Shown here one piece after another: positions 1 through 7,925 of a DNA stretch of 64,000 bases. Source of the DNA: JAJUJL01 sp041736465. Its GTDB lineage: Bacteria > Chloroflexota > Anaerolineae > Anaerolineales > UBA4823. The stretch's first letter is position 1; every line of letters starts with the position of its first letter. The stretch lies in the NCBI GenBank assembly GCA_041736465.1, contig JBGSTO010000466.1, positions 1 to 64,000 of the forward strand, in the 5' to 3' direction. The notes under the pieces are model-generated. The model saw nothing but the letters and a program-made list of their open reading frames with translations, did not search any database and was not told where the DNA came from. Made by a program: the position numbers and the translations under genes.

Positions 1-1092
1 CAGTGAGCGTTCGAAGAAGCTGCCGGTTGGGTCGATATTTTTTACGCCGCCTTTTTCTATCAGGGCGCGCATCAATGGGCGAAGCTGGCGACCGTAGAGA
101 TCCATGCATCGCCGCGGGTAGATGCCGGGCCAGGAATAGCAAGAAACCACGTAGCGGCGGTTGGTGGTATCGATACAGGCGGGCATGCGGCTGTAAACCG
201 GGTCATCGGGAGCGAAGATGTATTGGTCCAAGGTTCCCTGTGGGATGCCTTCGATGCCTTTGACCGACTGCGGCAATGACTCGCAATCGTACGGGTCTAC
301 CGAAAGATCAAGCAGAACTGCGTGCTGAGGTAGATCGCTAATCCAGGCATTCGGGATTACCGGACGGCTGGGATCGGGCCTTTGGGTGGCATCTACCAGG
401 ATGTCAGTTTGTGCCAGGATTTGCCGAGTATAGGATTCGTACGCGGTGATGTCATAGTCGATGGTGGTAACGATTACACCGGGGATCTTGCCTGCGACCA
501 TACGGCTGCGAATGTCCTCATCTCCGTAGCGGATGGCGGCTGGGATGACCTGACTTCCAACCGCGCCTGCTCCAATCAGGGTAACACGAACGGGCGGACG
601 GGCTGGGCTGCCAAAACCTGGCGCCGGATAGGTAGCGCGCAGCACTCTGAAGGCCGCTTCGATGCCGTTCCAGGCGACGGCGCGTAAGTTTTCGACGATC
701 CGGCGGTTGCTGTCGTCCTTGATCGAGTCCAGAGAGATGCCTTCCAGGCCTAGAGAGCGCAGCAGTTCTACTCGTTTTGGTCGGGTAGGGTAGTGCAGCA
801 TTGAAATTAGACAGCTGCCCGGGCGCATCTGTCGAACCTCTTCGTCACTGGTGTAGCGCAACACCATCACGTAATCGTGCTGGTAGATTTCATCACGCGA
901 ACAGAATCGGATTTCTGGCGCAGCGCGTAAGTAATCCTGATTCAAGAAGTTCATACCGGAACCATAACCAAACTCGAGGCTGATTTTCGCGCCGTAATTT
1001 GCCAGGCGGGCAATGAAGGATGGCAGGAAATCGCGCCTCTCTCCAGGTTCTTTGTGCATGCGCGCAAACCCGATGCTGATGTTATTTTGCAT
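1..1092 (-). CDS. Alanine dehydrogenase/PNT-like oxidoreductase (3' end off window)
   Basis: This reading frame stays open from the ATG at 1092 to the window edge, giving 364 codons with no stop, so the C-terminus is missing. The start has a good ribosome site (GGGGAGAA, about 4 bases upstream). The N-terminal half resembles the AlaDH/PNT N-terminal domain (SIGFARMHKEPGERR near residue 6). A Rossmann glycine motif, VTLIGAGAVGSQV, follows near residue 170, which indicates NAD(P) binding. Family knowledge suggests an amino-acid or saccharopine-type dehydrogenase; the substrate cannot be read from the sequence. It is divergent from the TetR gene, about 190 bp away, so the two may share control. 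Confidence 0.65.
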   Translation of the reverse strand, partial: MQNNISIGFARMHKEPGERRDFLPSFIARLANYGAKISLEFGYGSGMNFLNQDYLRAAPEIRFCSRDEIYQHDYVMVLRYTSDEEVRQMRPGSCLISMLHYPTRPKRVELLRSLGLEGISLDSIKDDSNRRIVENLRAVAWNGIEAAFRVLRATYPAPGFGSPARPPVRVTLIGAGAVGSQVIPAAIRYGDEDIRSRMVAGKIPGVIVTTIDYDITAYESYTRQILAQTDILVDATQRPDPSRPVIPNAWISDLPQHAVLLDLSVDPYDCESLPQSVKGIEGIPQGTLDQYIFAPDDPVYSRMPACIDTTNRRYVVSCYSWPGIYPRRCMDLYGRQLRPLMRALIEKGGVKNIDPTGSFFERSL

Positions 1093-1222
1093 TCACTTCT
1101 CCCCTGATCTGTGGAATTTATTGTTTGGATAAAAAGTGTACCATAAGTCAGGGTATGCAATTTCGTTTACCGGTAACTCCATGGCGGTTTCGGAAGATTT
1201 CTCGCTCTTATTGGGTCTTAAC

Positions 1223-1251
1223 TTGACATGCAGCGATTCGTATTGTATGAT
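1223..1251 (+). promoter_or_regulatory. Sigma70 promoter of the TetR/beta-oxidation operon
   Basis: The -35 box TTGACA lies at 1223-1228 and the -10 box TATGAT at 1246-1251, with an ideal 17 bp spacer. Transcription should start near 1258, inside the palindrome that follows. This is the only strong promoter I see ahead of the operon that runs to 12006. Confidence 0.85.
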
Positions 1252-1252
1252 T

Positions 1253-1270
1253 CTACCGACCGTTCGGTAG
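1253..1270. promoter_or_regulatory. TetR-type operator palindrome
   Basis: CTACCGACCGTTCGGTAG has two perfect 7-base arms (CTACCGA and TCGGTAG) around a 4-base centre. It covers the expected transcription start and ends 10 bases before the TetR ATG. TetR-family regulators commonly bind such palindromes in their own promoters, so autorepression, relieved by an acyl-CoA-like ligand, is the likely logic (inference). Confidence 0.75.
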
Positions 1271-1280
1271 GGAATTGGAG

Positions 1281-1853
1281 ATGACCAGAGACGAAATACT
1301 GGAAGCGGCGGCGCAAATATTCAGCCAGAAGGGCTTTCATGCAGCCTCGATGCAAGATATTGCTCAGGCAGTCAACCTGCAGAAGGCCAGTCTCTACCAT
1401 CACGTCACCAGCAAGCAAGAGATTTTATTATCCCTGTTAAACCGCGCCCTGGACATGCTTATCCTGCAGATCGAGCAGGTAGTGCGCCAGCCGCTGCAGC
1501 CTGAGGAAAAACTGCGACAGGCGATGATCGTTTACCTGCAGGCAATGCTGGATCATCGCGAGCTGGCTTCCGTGCTGCTGTTGGAGCATCGTTCCCTGGA
1601 GCCTCAATACCAATCGCGCCATTTCCCCCACCGAGATCGCTTTGAAAGATTATGGCGGGATATGATCCAGGAGGGGGTGGACAAGGGTGTGTTCGAGAGC
1701 GCCGATCCGGGCCTGGCATCGAAATCTCTCCTGGGTGTGCTGAACTGGACGATCACCTGGTTCAGCCCGCAAGGGAAATCCTCGGCAGCTCAAATTGGAG
1801 ATCAGTTCGCAGGTTTATTCCTGCGAGGTTTGCTCAAGCGGGAGGAGAGCTGA
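1281..1853 (+). CDS. TetR/AcrR-family transcriptional regulator
   Basis: A 190-residue protein with the N-terminal TetR helix-turn-helix: RDEILEAAAQIFSQKGFHAA, then SMQDIAQAVNLQKASLYHHV (residues about 3-45). The rest is helical, as expected for the ligand and dimerisation domain. I chose the ATG at 1281 because GGGA sits 7 bases upstream; a TTG two codons earlier is the alternative. Placement at the head of a fatty-acid degradation operon, behind an operator, suggests a FadR/PsrA-like acyl-CoA sensor. The ligand is inferred from context only. Confidence 0.88.
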   Translation: MTRDEILEAAAQIFSQKGFHAASMQDIAQAVNLQKASLYHHVTSKQEILLSLLNRALDMLILQIEQVVRQPLQPEEKLRQAMIVYLQAMLDHRELASVLLLEHRSLEPQYQSRHFPHRDRFERLWRDMIQEGVDKGVFESADPGLASKSLLGVLNWTITWFSPQGKSSAAQIGDQFAGLFLRGLLKREES

Positions 1854-2101
1854 TGGCTCGCACCTTCAGCGAGTTATTAGCCGAAGCGCATACGATTGCA
1901 GAGGTTTCTCAAACTTTGTTCGGCGATGTACACGGCTACAACGTGCTGCTTGCCCTGGAAGAGGCAGGCGCGCACGTCGAATATTTATACCAGCGGGGTC
2001 TGCTGAGCATCGACAATCTCTCAGCACTCGAGCACAGCACAGACCCAATCGCTATCCGCTATCGAAGACTGAACGAATGCAAGAACGTGCAGTTCATTTG
2101 A
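1853..2101 (+). CDS. Small conserved-looking protein of unknown function
   Basis: This 82-residue frame starts with an ATG that overlaps the TGA of the TetR gene by one base, and GGAGGAG lies just upstream, so translational coupling is likely. The sequence looks helical and acidic, with no membrane segment, cysteine motif or recognised domain. Its position between the regulator and the first acyl-CoA dehydrogenase suggests an accessory role in the same pathway. I do not recognise the family. Confidence 0.6.
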   Translation: MARTFSELLAEAHTIAEVSQTLFGDVHGYNVLLALEEAGAHVEYLYQRGLLSIDNLSALEHSTDPIAIRYRRLNECKNVQFI

Positions 2102-2117
2102 AGAAGGAGTGGAGATC

Positions 2118-3212
2118 ATGTACTCTTTTGAACCAACCGAAGAACAGAAGATGCTTGTGGATGCCATACGCCGCTATGCCGCCAGCGATTTACGCGCCAA
2201 GGCGCACGACGCCGATGAAGAAGCCCAATTTTCTCCGGCTTTGATCGAGAAAGGCTGGGAGCTTGGCTTCTTGCAGGCTTCCGTGCCTGAGGACTATGGC
2301 GGGTTTGGCGACCGTTCGGCGGTAACCGGCGTACTGGCTGCCGAGGAATTGGCCTGGGGCGACCTGGCAGGAGCGATGGCGGTGCTGTCGCCGGGGTTGT
2401 ACGTCACCCCGATTTTGATCGCCGGGAGCGACCAGCAGAGAGAAAGCCTGATCCCACCGGTGATCGAAGGTGAGTGGCAGCCCTACACAGCCTGCTTGCT
2501 GGAACCATACTTTGATTATGATGCCAGCGACCTGCGCACCAACGCCAGGCTGGAAGGCGATGAGTATGTGATCAGCGGTGAAAAGATCTACGTTCCCTAC
2601 GCCGCGGATGCCCAGGGGATGATCGTGTATGCGAATCTGGAAGGCAAGACACAGGGTTTCATTGTGCCTGCAGGAACACCGGGCATCGTGCTGGGTGGGC
2701 GTGAAAAAGTGATGGGGATCAATGCCTTGCCGCTTTACAAGGTCAAGTTTGATGGGCTACGGATACCCAGGGAGAATCGCCTGGGCGGTCCCGATGGTCA
2801 CGACTTCGAGCCTGTCATGGCTGCCATGCGCGTGGCAATGGCGGGGCTGGCGCTTGGCTTGAGCCGGGCTGCATTCGAATATTCGCGCGATTATGCCAAA
2901 GACCGCGACGTCTTCGGAGTCAAGGTTGCCCAAAAACAGGCGATTGCGTTTATGCTGGCGGAAATGGCGACAGAGATCGAGGCCATCCGCTTGCTAGTCT
3001 GGGAAGCTGCCTGGATGTTGGACAATGGCAAGGCCGAGGCTGCCAAGCATGCTTACCTTGCCGTTACCGGGGCAACGGATATGGCGATGATGGTGACGGA
3101 CCGGGCTGTGCAGATCCTGGGAGGCCATGGCTATATCCGCGAGTTCCCAGTGGAATTATGGATGCGCAACGGTCGCGGCATTGCTACGCTGACCGGGCTG
3201 GCGATAGTTTAG
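2118..3212 (+). CDS. Acyl-CoA dehydrogenase family protein lacking the usual catalytic Glu
   Basis: A 364-residue FAD-dependent acyl-CoA dehydrogenase fold: helical N-terminal domain, beta domain (GEKIYVPYAADAQG near residue 155), and C-terminal helices with the RDVFGVKVAQKQAIAFMLAE block. The start follows AAGGAG by 9 bases. Two things are odd. The C-terminus ends RNGRGIATLTGLAIV, where the family normally has a YEGT-type catalytic glutamate; Thr359 occupies that place. The alternative helix-G glutamate of isovaleryl-CoA dehydrogenase-type enzymes also seems to be Met. It may be the non-catalytic partner of the next gene, as in heteromeric actinobacterial pairs (inference). Confidence 0.85.
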   Translation: MYSFEPTEEQKMLVDAIRRYAASDLRAKAHDADEEAQFSPALIEKGWELGFLQASVPEDYGGFGDRSAVTGVLAAEELAWGDLAGAMAVLSPGLYVTPILIAGSDQQRESLIPPVIEGEWQPYTACLLEPYFDYDASDLRTNARLEGDEYVISGEKIYVPYAADAQGMIVYANLEGKTQGFIVPAGTPGIVLGGREKVMGINALPLYKVKFDGLRIPRENRLGGPDGHDFEPVMAAMRVAMAGLALGLSRAAFEYSRDYAKDRDVFGVKVAQKQAIAFMLAEMATEIEAIRLLVWEAAWMLDNGKAEAAKHAYLAVTGATDMAMMVTDRAVQILGGHGYIREFPVELWMRNGRGIATLTGLAIV

Positions 3213-3249
3213 GACGTAAACAGGTAGTCTTACAGAAGGAGAGCAGACG

Positions 3250-4497
3250 ATGATCGATTTTGAAGCCCCCAAACCGATTGCGCAGCAGAGCATTGCTCTG
3301 CAGACTGTAGCCGAAAATATGATGCGCCCGTTTTCCAGGCATTTCGACGAGCACGAGCACGAGGTGCCCTGGGATTACATCAACTTCATGCACATGGCGA
3401 TGCGTTCGACCGGTGCAGGCTCGCTGGCGCCCAGGGAGAAGAAGAACGGCGATGAGCCGAGGAAAGACCGCCCGCCGATTGGCTACCAGTCGCTGGCTTT
3501 TATGCTGGAAATCCTGGCATGGGGTGATGTCGGTATGTACCTGGTGACGCCCGGAGGCGGGCTGGGCGCCGCGGCTGTGGAAGCTGCCGGCACGCCAGAA
3601 CAGAAGCAGAAGTTCCTGGCGCGATTCGGCGCCGAAAAGCCTACCTTTGGCGCCATGGCGATGACCGAGCCGCAGGCAGGATCGGATACCTCTGCCATTC
3701 GCACCACCGCCGTACTCGATAAAGAAACCAATGAATGGGTGCTCAACGGCGAGAAGATTTTTGTCACCGCCGGGCACAAATCTCTGGAACTGAGCGACGG
3801 CTTCGTCGTGGTGTGGGCCACCATCGATCCCTCTGCCGGGCGAGCCGGTATGCGCTCTTTCGTGGTCGAGGCGGGCACGCCAGGGGTAAAAGTGACCAAG
3901 CTGGAACACAAACTGGGTATTCGCGCCAGCGACACGGCATCGATTGTGATGCAAGACTGCCGTGTTCCTTTCGAGAACATCCTGGGAAGCTCGGAAATTA
4001 AGACCGAAACCACGAAGGGCTTCAAGGGAGCCATGGCAACCTTCGACGCCACTCGACCGTTGGTTGCGGCTACAGGTATCGGTGTAGCCAGGGCTGCGCT
4101 GGAGCTGCTCAAGGAACTGCTGGCAAAGAACGGCGTCACCATTCGCTACGGCGTGCCGCGCCAGAAGCTTACCAATATCGAGCGCGAAGTGATCGACATG
4201 GAGATCATGCTGCGCTCGGCCTGGTTGTTGATCCTCAAGGCAGTCTGGATGGCGGACAACCGCAAGAGCAACCCGATGGAAGCCTCGATGAGCAAGGTGC
4301 GCGCCGGTGATGTAGTCACCAAGATCACCCAGAGAGCGGTCGAGCTGATGGGGCCGCTGGGCTACAGCTGTGACTATTTGCTGGAAAAGTGGTTCCGCGA
4401 CGCGAAGATCACCGATATCTACGAGGGCACCGGACAGATCAACCGCCTGATCGTTGCCCGGAATATTTTGGGCTACAGCGGCCGCGAGCTGCGCTGA
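3250..4497 (+). CDS. Acyl-CoA dehydrogenase, catalytic-type
   Basis: A 415-residue acyl-CoA dehydrogenase preceded by AAGGAG. Diagnostic blocks are FGAMAMTEPQAGSDTSAIRT near residue 138 (substrate/FAD loop), a GEKIF beta-domain motif, and the C-terminal KWFRDAKITDIYEGTGQ block with the catalytic base at Glu392. It should catalyse FAD-dependent alpha,beta-desaturation of an acyl-CoA in the cytoplasm, passing electrons to ETF. It sits 37 bp after the other dehydrogenase in the same operon, so the two may form one enzyme. Chain-length preference is unknown. Confidence 0.92.
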   Translation: MIDFEAPKPIAQQSIALQTVAENMMRPFSRHFDEHEHEVPWDYINFMHMAMRSTGAGSLAPREKKNGDEPRKDRPPIGYQSLAFMLEILAWGDVGMYLVTPGGGLGAAAVEAAGTPEQKQKFLARFGAEKPTFGAMAMTEPQAGSDTSAIRTTAVLDKETNEWVLNGEKIFVTAGHKSLELSDGFVVVWATIDPSAGRAGMRSFVVEAGTPGVKVTKLEHKLGIRASDTASIVMQDCRVPFENILGSSEIKTETTKGFKGAMATFDATRPLVAATGIGVARAALELLKELLAKNGVTIRYGVPRQKLTNIEREVIDMEIMLRSAWLLILKAVWMADNRKSNPMEASMSKVRAGDVVTKITQRAVELMGPLGYSCDYLLEKWFRDAKITDIYEGTGQINRLIVARNILGYSGRELR

Positions 4498-4572
4498 CCA
4501 GCGCGTTGAATTATTGCGGTGTGCCGGTTGGTAGGTACCAGCCTGCACACCGCCGGATCGGAGAATACTTTA

Positions 4573-5724
4573 ATGGTAAAGCTGCGAGAACGGTGGTACC
4601 TTAACATCCTGTTGTTGATTGCTGCAGCCGCGCTGTTCAGCGGCTGCCAGCTTATGAGACCTCCGGCGCCATCTGCCCCAGATACACCTGAGACGGCTGC
4701 AGCCACATTGCAGGCTGCCGGACAAGGCGCCCCAGAGACAGCCGGGACGCCAGCGGCAATTCAGCCTACCAATACGGCTGCGGCACCCGCTACCATACTG
4801 CCGACCGAAACGAGTCTCCCGACAGCCACTTTTACGCCAAGCCCAACTACTGACCCATATGCAGGGCTTTCGATGGACAGCCTGGCGATGCGCAGCTACG
4901 GCGGTGGTGAGATCATGGTCGAAGAAGTGTTAGCAGTTAACAGCTATTTCACTCGCACCTTGGTGTCATATCCCAGCGATGGGTTGAAGATCTACGGCTT
5001 TATGAATGTCCCGAAACGAGGCACACCGCCGTTCCCCGTGGTGATTGCCTTGCATGGCTACATCGATCCGCAGATCTACCAGACGCTGGACTACACCACC
5101 CGGTATGCCGATGCCCTGGCGCGCGATGGCTTCCTCGTGATTCATCCCAACCTGCGCGGCTACCCACCTTCTGATGAGGGTGATAACCTGTTCCGCGTTG
5201 GCATGGCGGTCGATGTCTTGAACCTGATCGAAGTGCTGAAAGCGCAGGCAGGGCGTGAGGGTGCATTGGCACAGGCAGATGCAAATGCGCTTGGTATCTG
5301 GGGGCACAGTATGGGCGGAGGCGTCAGCTTGCGGGTGATCACTACCCACCCGGCTGTGCGCGCTGCCGTGCTGTACGGCGCCATGAGCGGCGACGACCGG
5401 CGCAATCATGAGCGCATTTTCGATTACTTTAGCAATGGGACGCGCGGCCTGGAAGAGCTGGGTTATCCGCCAGAAGCATTTCTGGCAATCTCGCCGGTCT
5501 ACTACCTGGACCGAATCCAGGCACAGGTGAGCATTCATCATGGCAATCGGGATCCTGACGTTCCGCCTGCCTGGTCGAAGGAACTCTGCCAGATGCTGGC
5601 GGATTTGAATAAGCAGGTTGAATGTTTCTTTTACCCGGATGAGGCGCATACGTTTACTGGAGAGGGAGACGAGCTCTTCATGCGCCGCGCGGCAGATTTT
5701 TTTAGCAGGGCTTTGAAGCCCTGA
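4573..5724 (+). CDS. Lipoprotein alpha/beta hydrolase (S9/dienelactone-hydrolase-like)
   Basis: A 383-residue exported lipoprotein. The signal segment LNILLLIAAAALFSGC gives a lipobox cysteine near residue 24, followed by a Pro/Thr/Ala-rich linker of about 70 residues. The hydrolase domain shows the nucleophile elbow GHSMGGG, an acidic residue in GNRDPDVPP, and a histidine in DEAHTFTGEGDE near the C-terminus, so a Ser-Asp-His triad is complete. The ATG at 4573 was chosen because the signal peptide starts there and GGAGA precedes it. A surface esterase or peptidase in a beta-oxidation operon might release acyl substrates, but that is inference. Confidence 0.85.
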   Translation: MVKLRERWYLNILLLIAAAALFSGCQLMRPPAPSAPDTPETAAATLQAAGQGAPETAGTPAAIQPTNTAAAPATILPTETSLPTATFTPSPTTDPYAGLSMDSLAMRSYGGGEIMVEEVLAVNSYFTRTLVSYPSDGLKIYGFMNVPKRGTPPFPVVIALHGYIDPQIYQTLDYTTRYADALARDGFLVIHPNLRGYPPSDEGDNLFRVGMAVDVLNLIEVLKAQAGREGALAQADANALGIWGHSMGGGVSLRVITTHPAVRAAVLYGAMSGDDRRNHERIFDYFSNGTRGLEELGYPPEAFLAISPVYYLDRIQAQVSIHHGNRDPDVPPAWSKELCQMLADLNKQVECFFYPDEAHTFTGEGDELFMRRAADFFSRALKP

Positions 5725-5740
5725 AGAAGATGGGTAATCG

Positions 5741-7075
5741 ATGCAAAATATCGCAGTAGAGATGATCGTCCTTCTGGGGCTGATCCTGGTCAACGGCGTA
5801 TTGGCAATGGCTGAAATGGCTGTGGTTTCGGCGCGCAAAGCCCGCTTACAGCAGAGGGCGGAGCAAGGGGACGAGAAGGCGCGCGATGCTTTGACCCTGG
5901 CCCAGAACCCCGATGATTTTCTGTCCGCAGTTCAGGTGGGCATTACACTGGTTGGCGTGCTGGCTGGAGCCTTCGGCGGCGCGACGCTGGCAGAGACGAT
6001 TGCTCTCCAATTGGCAAAACTGCCTTACCTGGCGCCATACAGCGAGGCAATCTCGGTTGGCCTGGTAGTGATGGGTATTACTTACTTCAGCCTGATCCTG
6101 GGCGAGCTGGCTCCAAAACGTTTAGCGCTGCAAAATCCGGAACGTATCGCTGCCAACCTTGCCCGACCAATGCTTGTGCTCTCAAAGCTCACCTCGCCGG
6201 TGGTGCGCTTTTTGAGCGCTTCTGCCAGCCTGGTACTGCGCGTCATCGGACAGAAGCCGGATCAGGAGCCGCCAATAACCCAGGAGGAGATCAAGCTCTT
6301 GATCCAGCAAGGCACACAGGCGGGGGTTTTCGAGGAGGTTGAGCAGGATATGGTACAGGCGGTGCTGCGCCTGGGCGACCGGCGCGTGGATAGCTTGATG
6401 ACTCCGCGCACCGAGGTAACGTGGCTGGATCTGAATGATTCTGATGAGGTCAACCGGGAGAAGATTCTGAGCAGCAACTACTCACGTTATCCTGCTGTGA
6501 TTGGCAGCCTGGATCACGTGGCTGGCATCGTGCAGGCGCGCGATCTATTGGTGGAAAGCCTGAAAGGCACGCCAATGGATCTGCATGGTTCGATGACCCA
6601 GCCCTTGTTCATCCCAGACAGCATGCAGGCGCTCAAGGTGTTGGAGCTGTTCCGTTCGGAACGCGCCCACATGGCGTTGGTCATCGATGAATTCGGCGGT
6701 TTTCAGGGGATCGTCACCACCTTCGATCTACTCGAAGCCATCGTGGGAGCGCTGCCTGAGCCAGGCGGCGTGGAAACGGATGAGGTAATTGCTCGCCCGG
6801 ATGGATCATTCTTAATCGACGGCATGATGGATATCGATGATTTTACCGAAAGATTTGATATCTCCATCTTGCCGGGTGAGGAACAAGGATATTTTCAAAC
6901 CCTGGGAGGTTTCATCATGACCCACCTGGGAAGGATTCCAAACCCCGCCGATCGATTCGTGTGGGGTGACTGGATATTTGAGGTGATGGATATGGATGGG
7001 CGACGCATCGACAAGGTGCTGCTCACCCCGCGGTTAACGGGAGAACGAGGAGAGGTATCGGATGAGCTTGAATAA
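5741..7075 (+). CDS. CNNM/TlyC (HlyC/CorC) family membrane protein
   Basis: A 444-residue protein with the standard order: N-terminal CNNM (DUF21) transmembrane domain (residues about 1-190, including VQVGITLVGVLAGAFGG and GELAPKRLAL), a CBS pair (about 200-335, starting at LMTPRTEVTWLD), and a C-terminal CorC/HlyC domain (about 345-430). The family is implicated in magnesium and other divalent-cation homeostasis rather than haemolysis. It lies 16 bp after the lipoprotein and overlaps the next gene by 14 bp. Its presence in a fatty-acid operon is unexplained; co-transcription may be incidental. Confidence 0.9.
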   Translation: MQNIAVEMIVLLGLILVNGVLAMAEMAVVSARKARLQQRAEQGDEKARDALTLAQNPDDFLSAVQVGITLVGVLAGAFGGATLAETIALQLAKLPYLAPYSEAISVGLVVMGITYFSLILGELAPKRLALQNPERIAANLARPMLVLSKLTSPVVRFLSASASLVLRVIGQKPDQEPPITQEEIKLLIQQGTQAGVFEEVEQDMVQAVLRLGDRRVDSLMTPRTEVTWLDLNDSDEVNREKILSSNYSRYPAVIGSLDHVAGIVQARDLLVESLKGTPMDLHGSMTQPLFIPDSMQALKVLELFRSERAHMALVIDEFGGFQGIVTTFDLLEAIVGALPEPGGVETDEVIARPDGSFLIDGMMDIDDFTERFDISILPGEEQGYFQTLGGFIMTHLGRIPNPADRFVWGDWIFEVMDMDGRRIDKVLLTPRLTGERGEVSDELE

Positions 7076-7910
7076 CCGGTTTTCTATCCGCTGGAGGCTG
7101 GCGTTTGTGATGCTGGTCATTGCTGCCTGGCAGACGGGTTGCAACGCGCCCGCGCCGCTGCCACCAACCATCGATGAACAGGCGATATTTACGCAAGCCG
7201 CACACACATTAATCGCTGGCTTGACGCAGAGTGCGCCGCCAGCCACGATTCCACCTGCGCCGGCAGTGCCAACCGTCAGCCAGCCATACCCACTGGCGAA
7301 AGACACACTTCCAGCGCCAACCGGCACGCCGTTACCAAGTGCGACGCCGCAGCCTTCGGCTACCCCGGCTTTGAAAGTCTTGTTCGAAGATGATTTCTCG
7401 CGATCATCCTGGTTTGAAGAGAGTTCGGATTACTACGAGTTCGAGTACGTCGACGGTCGCTACCGCATCGAGTCCAAAACGATAAGCTCTGGATACTGGA
7501 GTGTCAGAAGCCAGAGCCTGGCAGACACAATCCTGCAGGTAGATGCCCAGCGGGAAAGCGGCGATGCGGATGGGTATTTCGGGCTGGTTTGCAGGCACCT
7601 GGACGGGGACAATTATTATGCCCTGGTGATCGGCAGCGATGGTTTCTACGGGATTGCTTTACAGTTAGATGGGGAGTTCGAATTCCTGGATGAAGGCATG
7701 GATCCATCTGGCGTGATTTTAAAAGATGCAGCCAATCGCCTGCAGGCAGATTGCATCGGCGACCGGCTGGTGCTGTACGCCAATGGGCAGAAATTGTTGG
7801 AAGTGCAAGATGACACTCTGGAGGAAGGGGATGCCGGTGTGATTGCCGGCACACGCACGGGCGATGAGTTCAGCGCCCTGTTCGATCAATTCGTGATTTA
7901 TGAGCCTTAG
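7062..7910 (+). CDS. Putative lipoprotein with a LamG/DUF1080-like beta domain
   Basis: A 282-residue protein with an N-terminal signal (RLAFVMLVIAAWQTGC); the lipobox is slightly atypical, with Gln at -3. A Pro/Thr/Ala linker follows to about residue 105. The C-terminal domain (FEDDFSRSSWFEES onward) reads as a concanavalin-like jelly roll: an F.DDFS opening, repeated short beta strands and a terminal FDQFVIYEP strand. Such domains often bind glycans or lipids at the surface. The start overlaps the previous stop by 14 bp, implying coupling. No enzymatic residues are apparent. Confidence 0.75.
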   Translation: MSLNNRFSIRWRLAFVMLVIAAWQTGCNAPAPLPPTIDEQAIFTQAAHTLIAGLTQSAPPATIPPAPAVPTVSQPYPLAKDTLPAPTGTPLPSATPQPSATPALKVLFEDDFSRSSWFEESSDYYEFEYVDGRYRIESKTISSGYWSVRSQSLADTILQVDAQRESGDADGYFGLVCRHLDGDNYYALVIGSDGFYGIALQLDGEFEFLDEGMDPSGVILKDAANRLQADCIGDRLVLYANGQKLLEVQDDTLEEGDAGVIAGTRTGDEFSALFDQFVIYEP

Positions 7911-7925
7911 ATCGGAGGAGGTCCC

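Noticed and set aside
1..983. Plus-strand frames opposite the alanine-dehydrogenase-like gene
   Set aside because: They are short and lack ribosome sites; the minus frame is open throughout with family motifs.
3184..4548. Long minus-strand frame of 454 codons opposite the second acyl-CoA dehydrogenase
   Set aside because: Its translation is low-complexity and unlike any family, whereas the plus frame carries all enzyme motifs.
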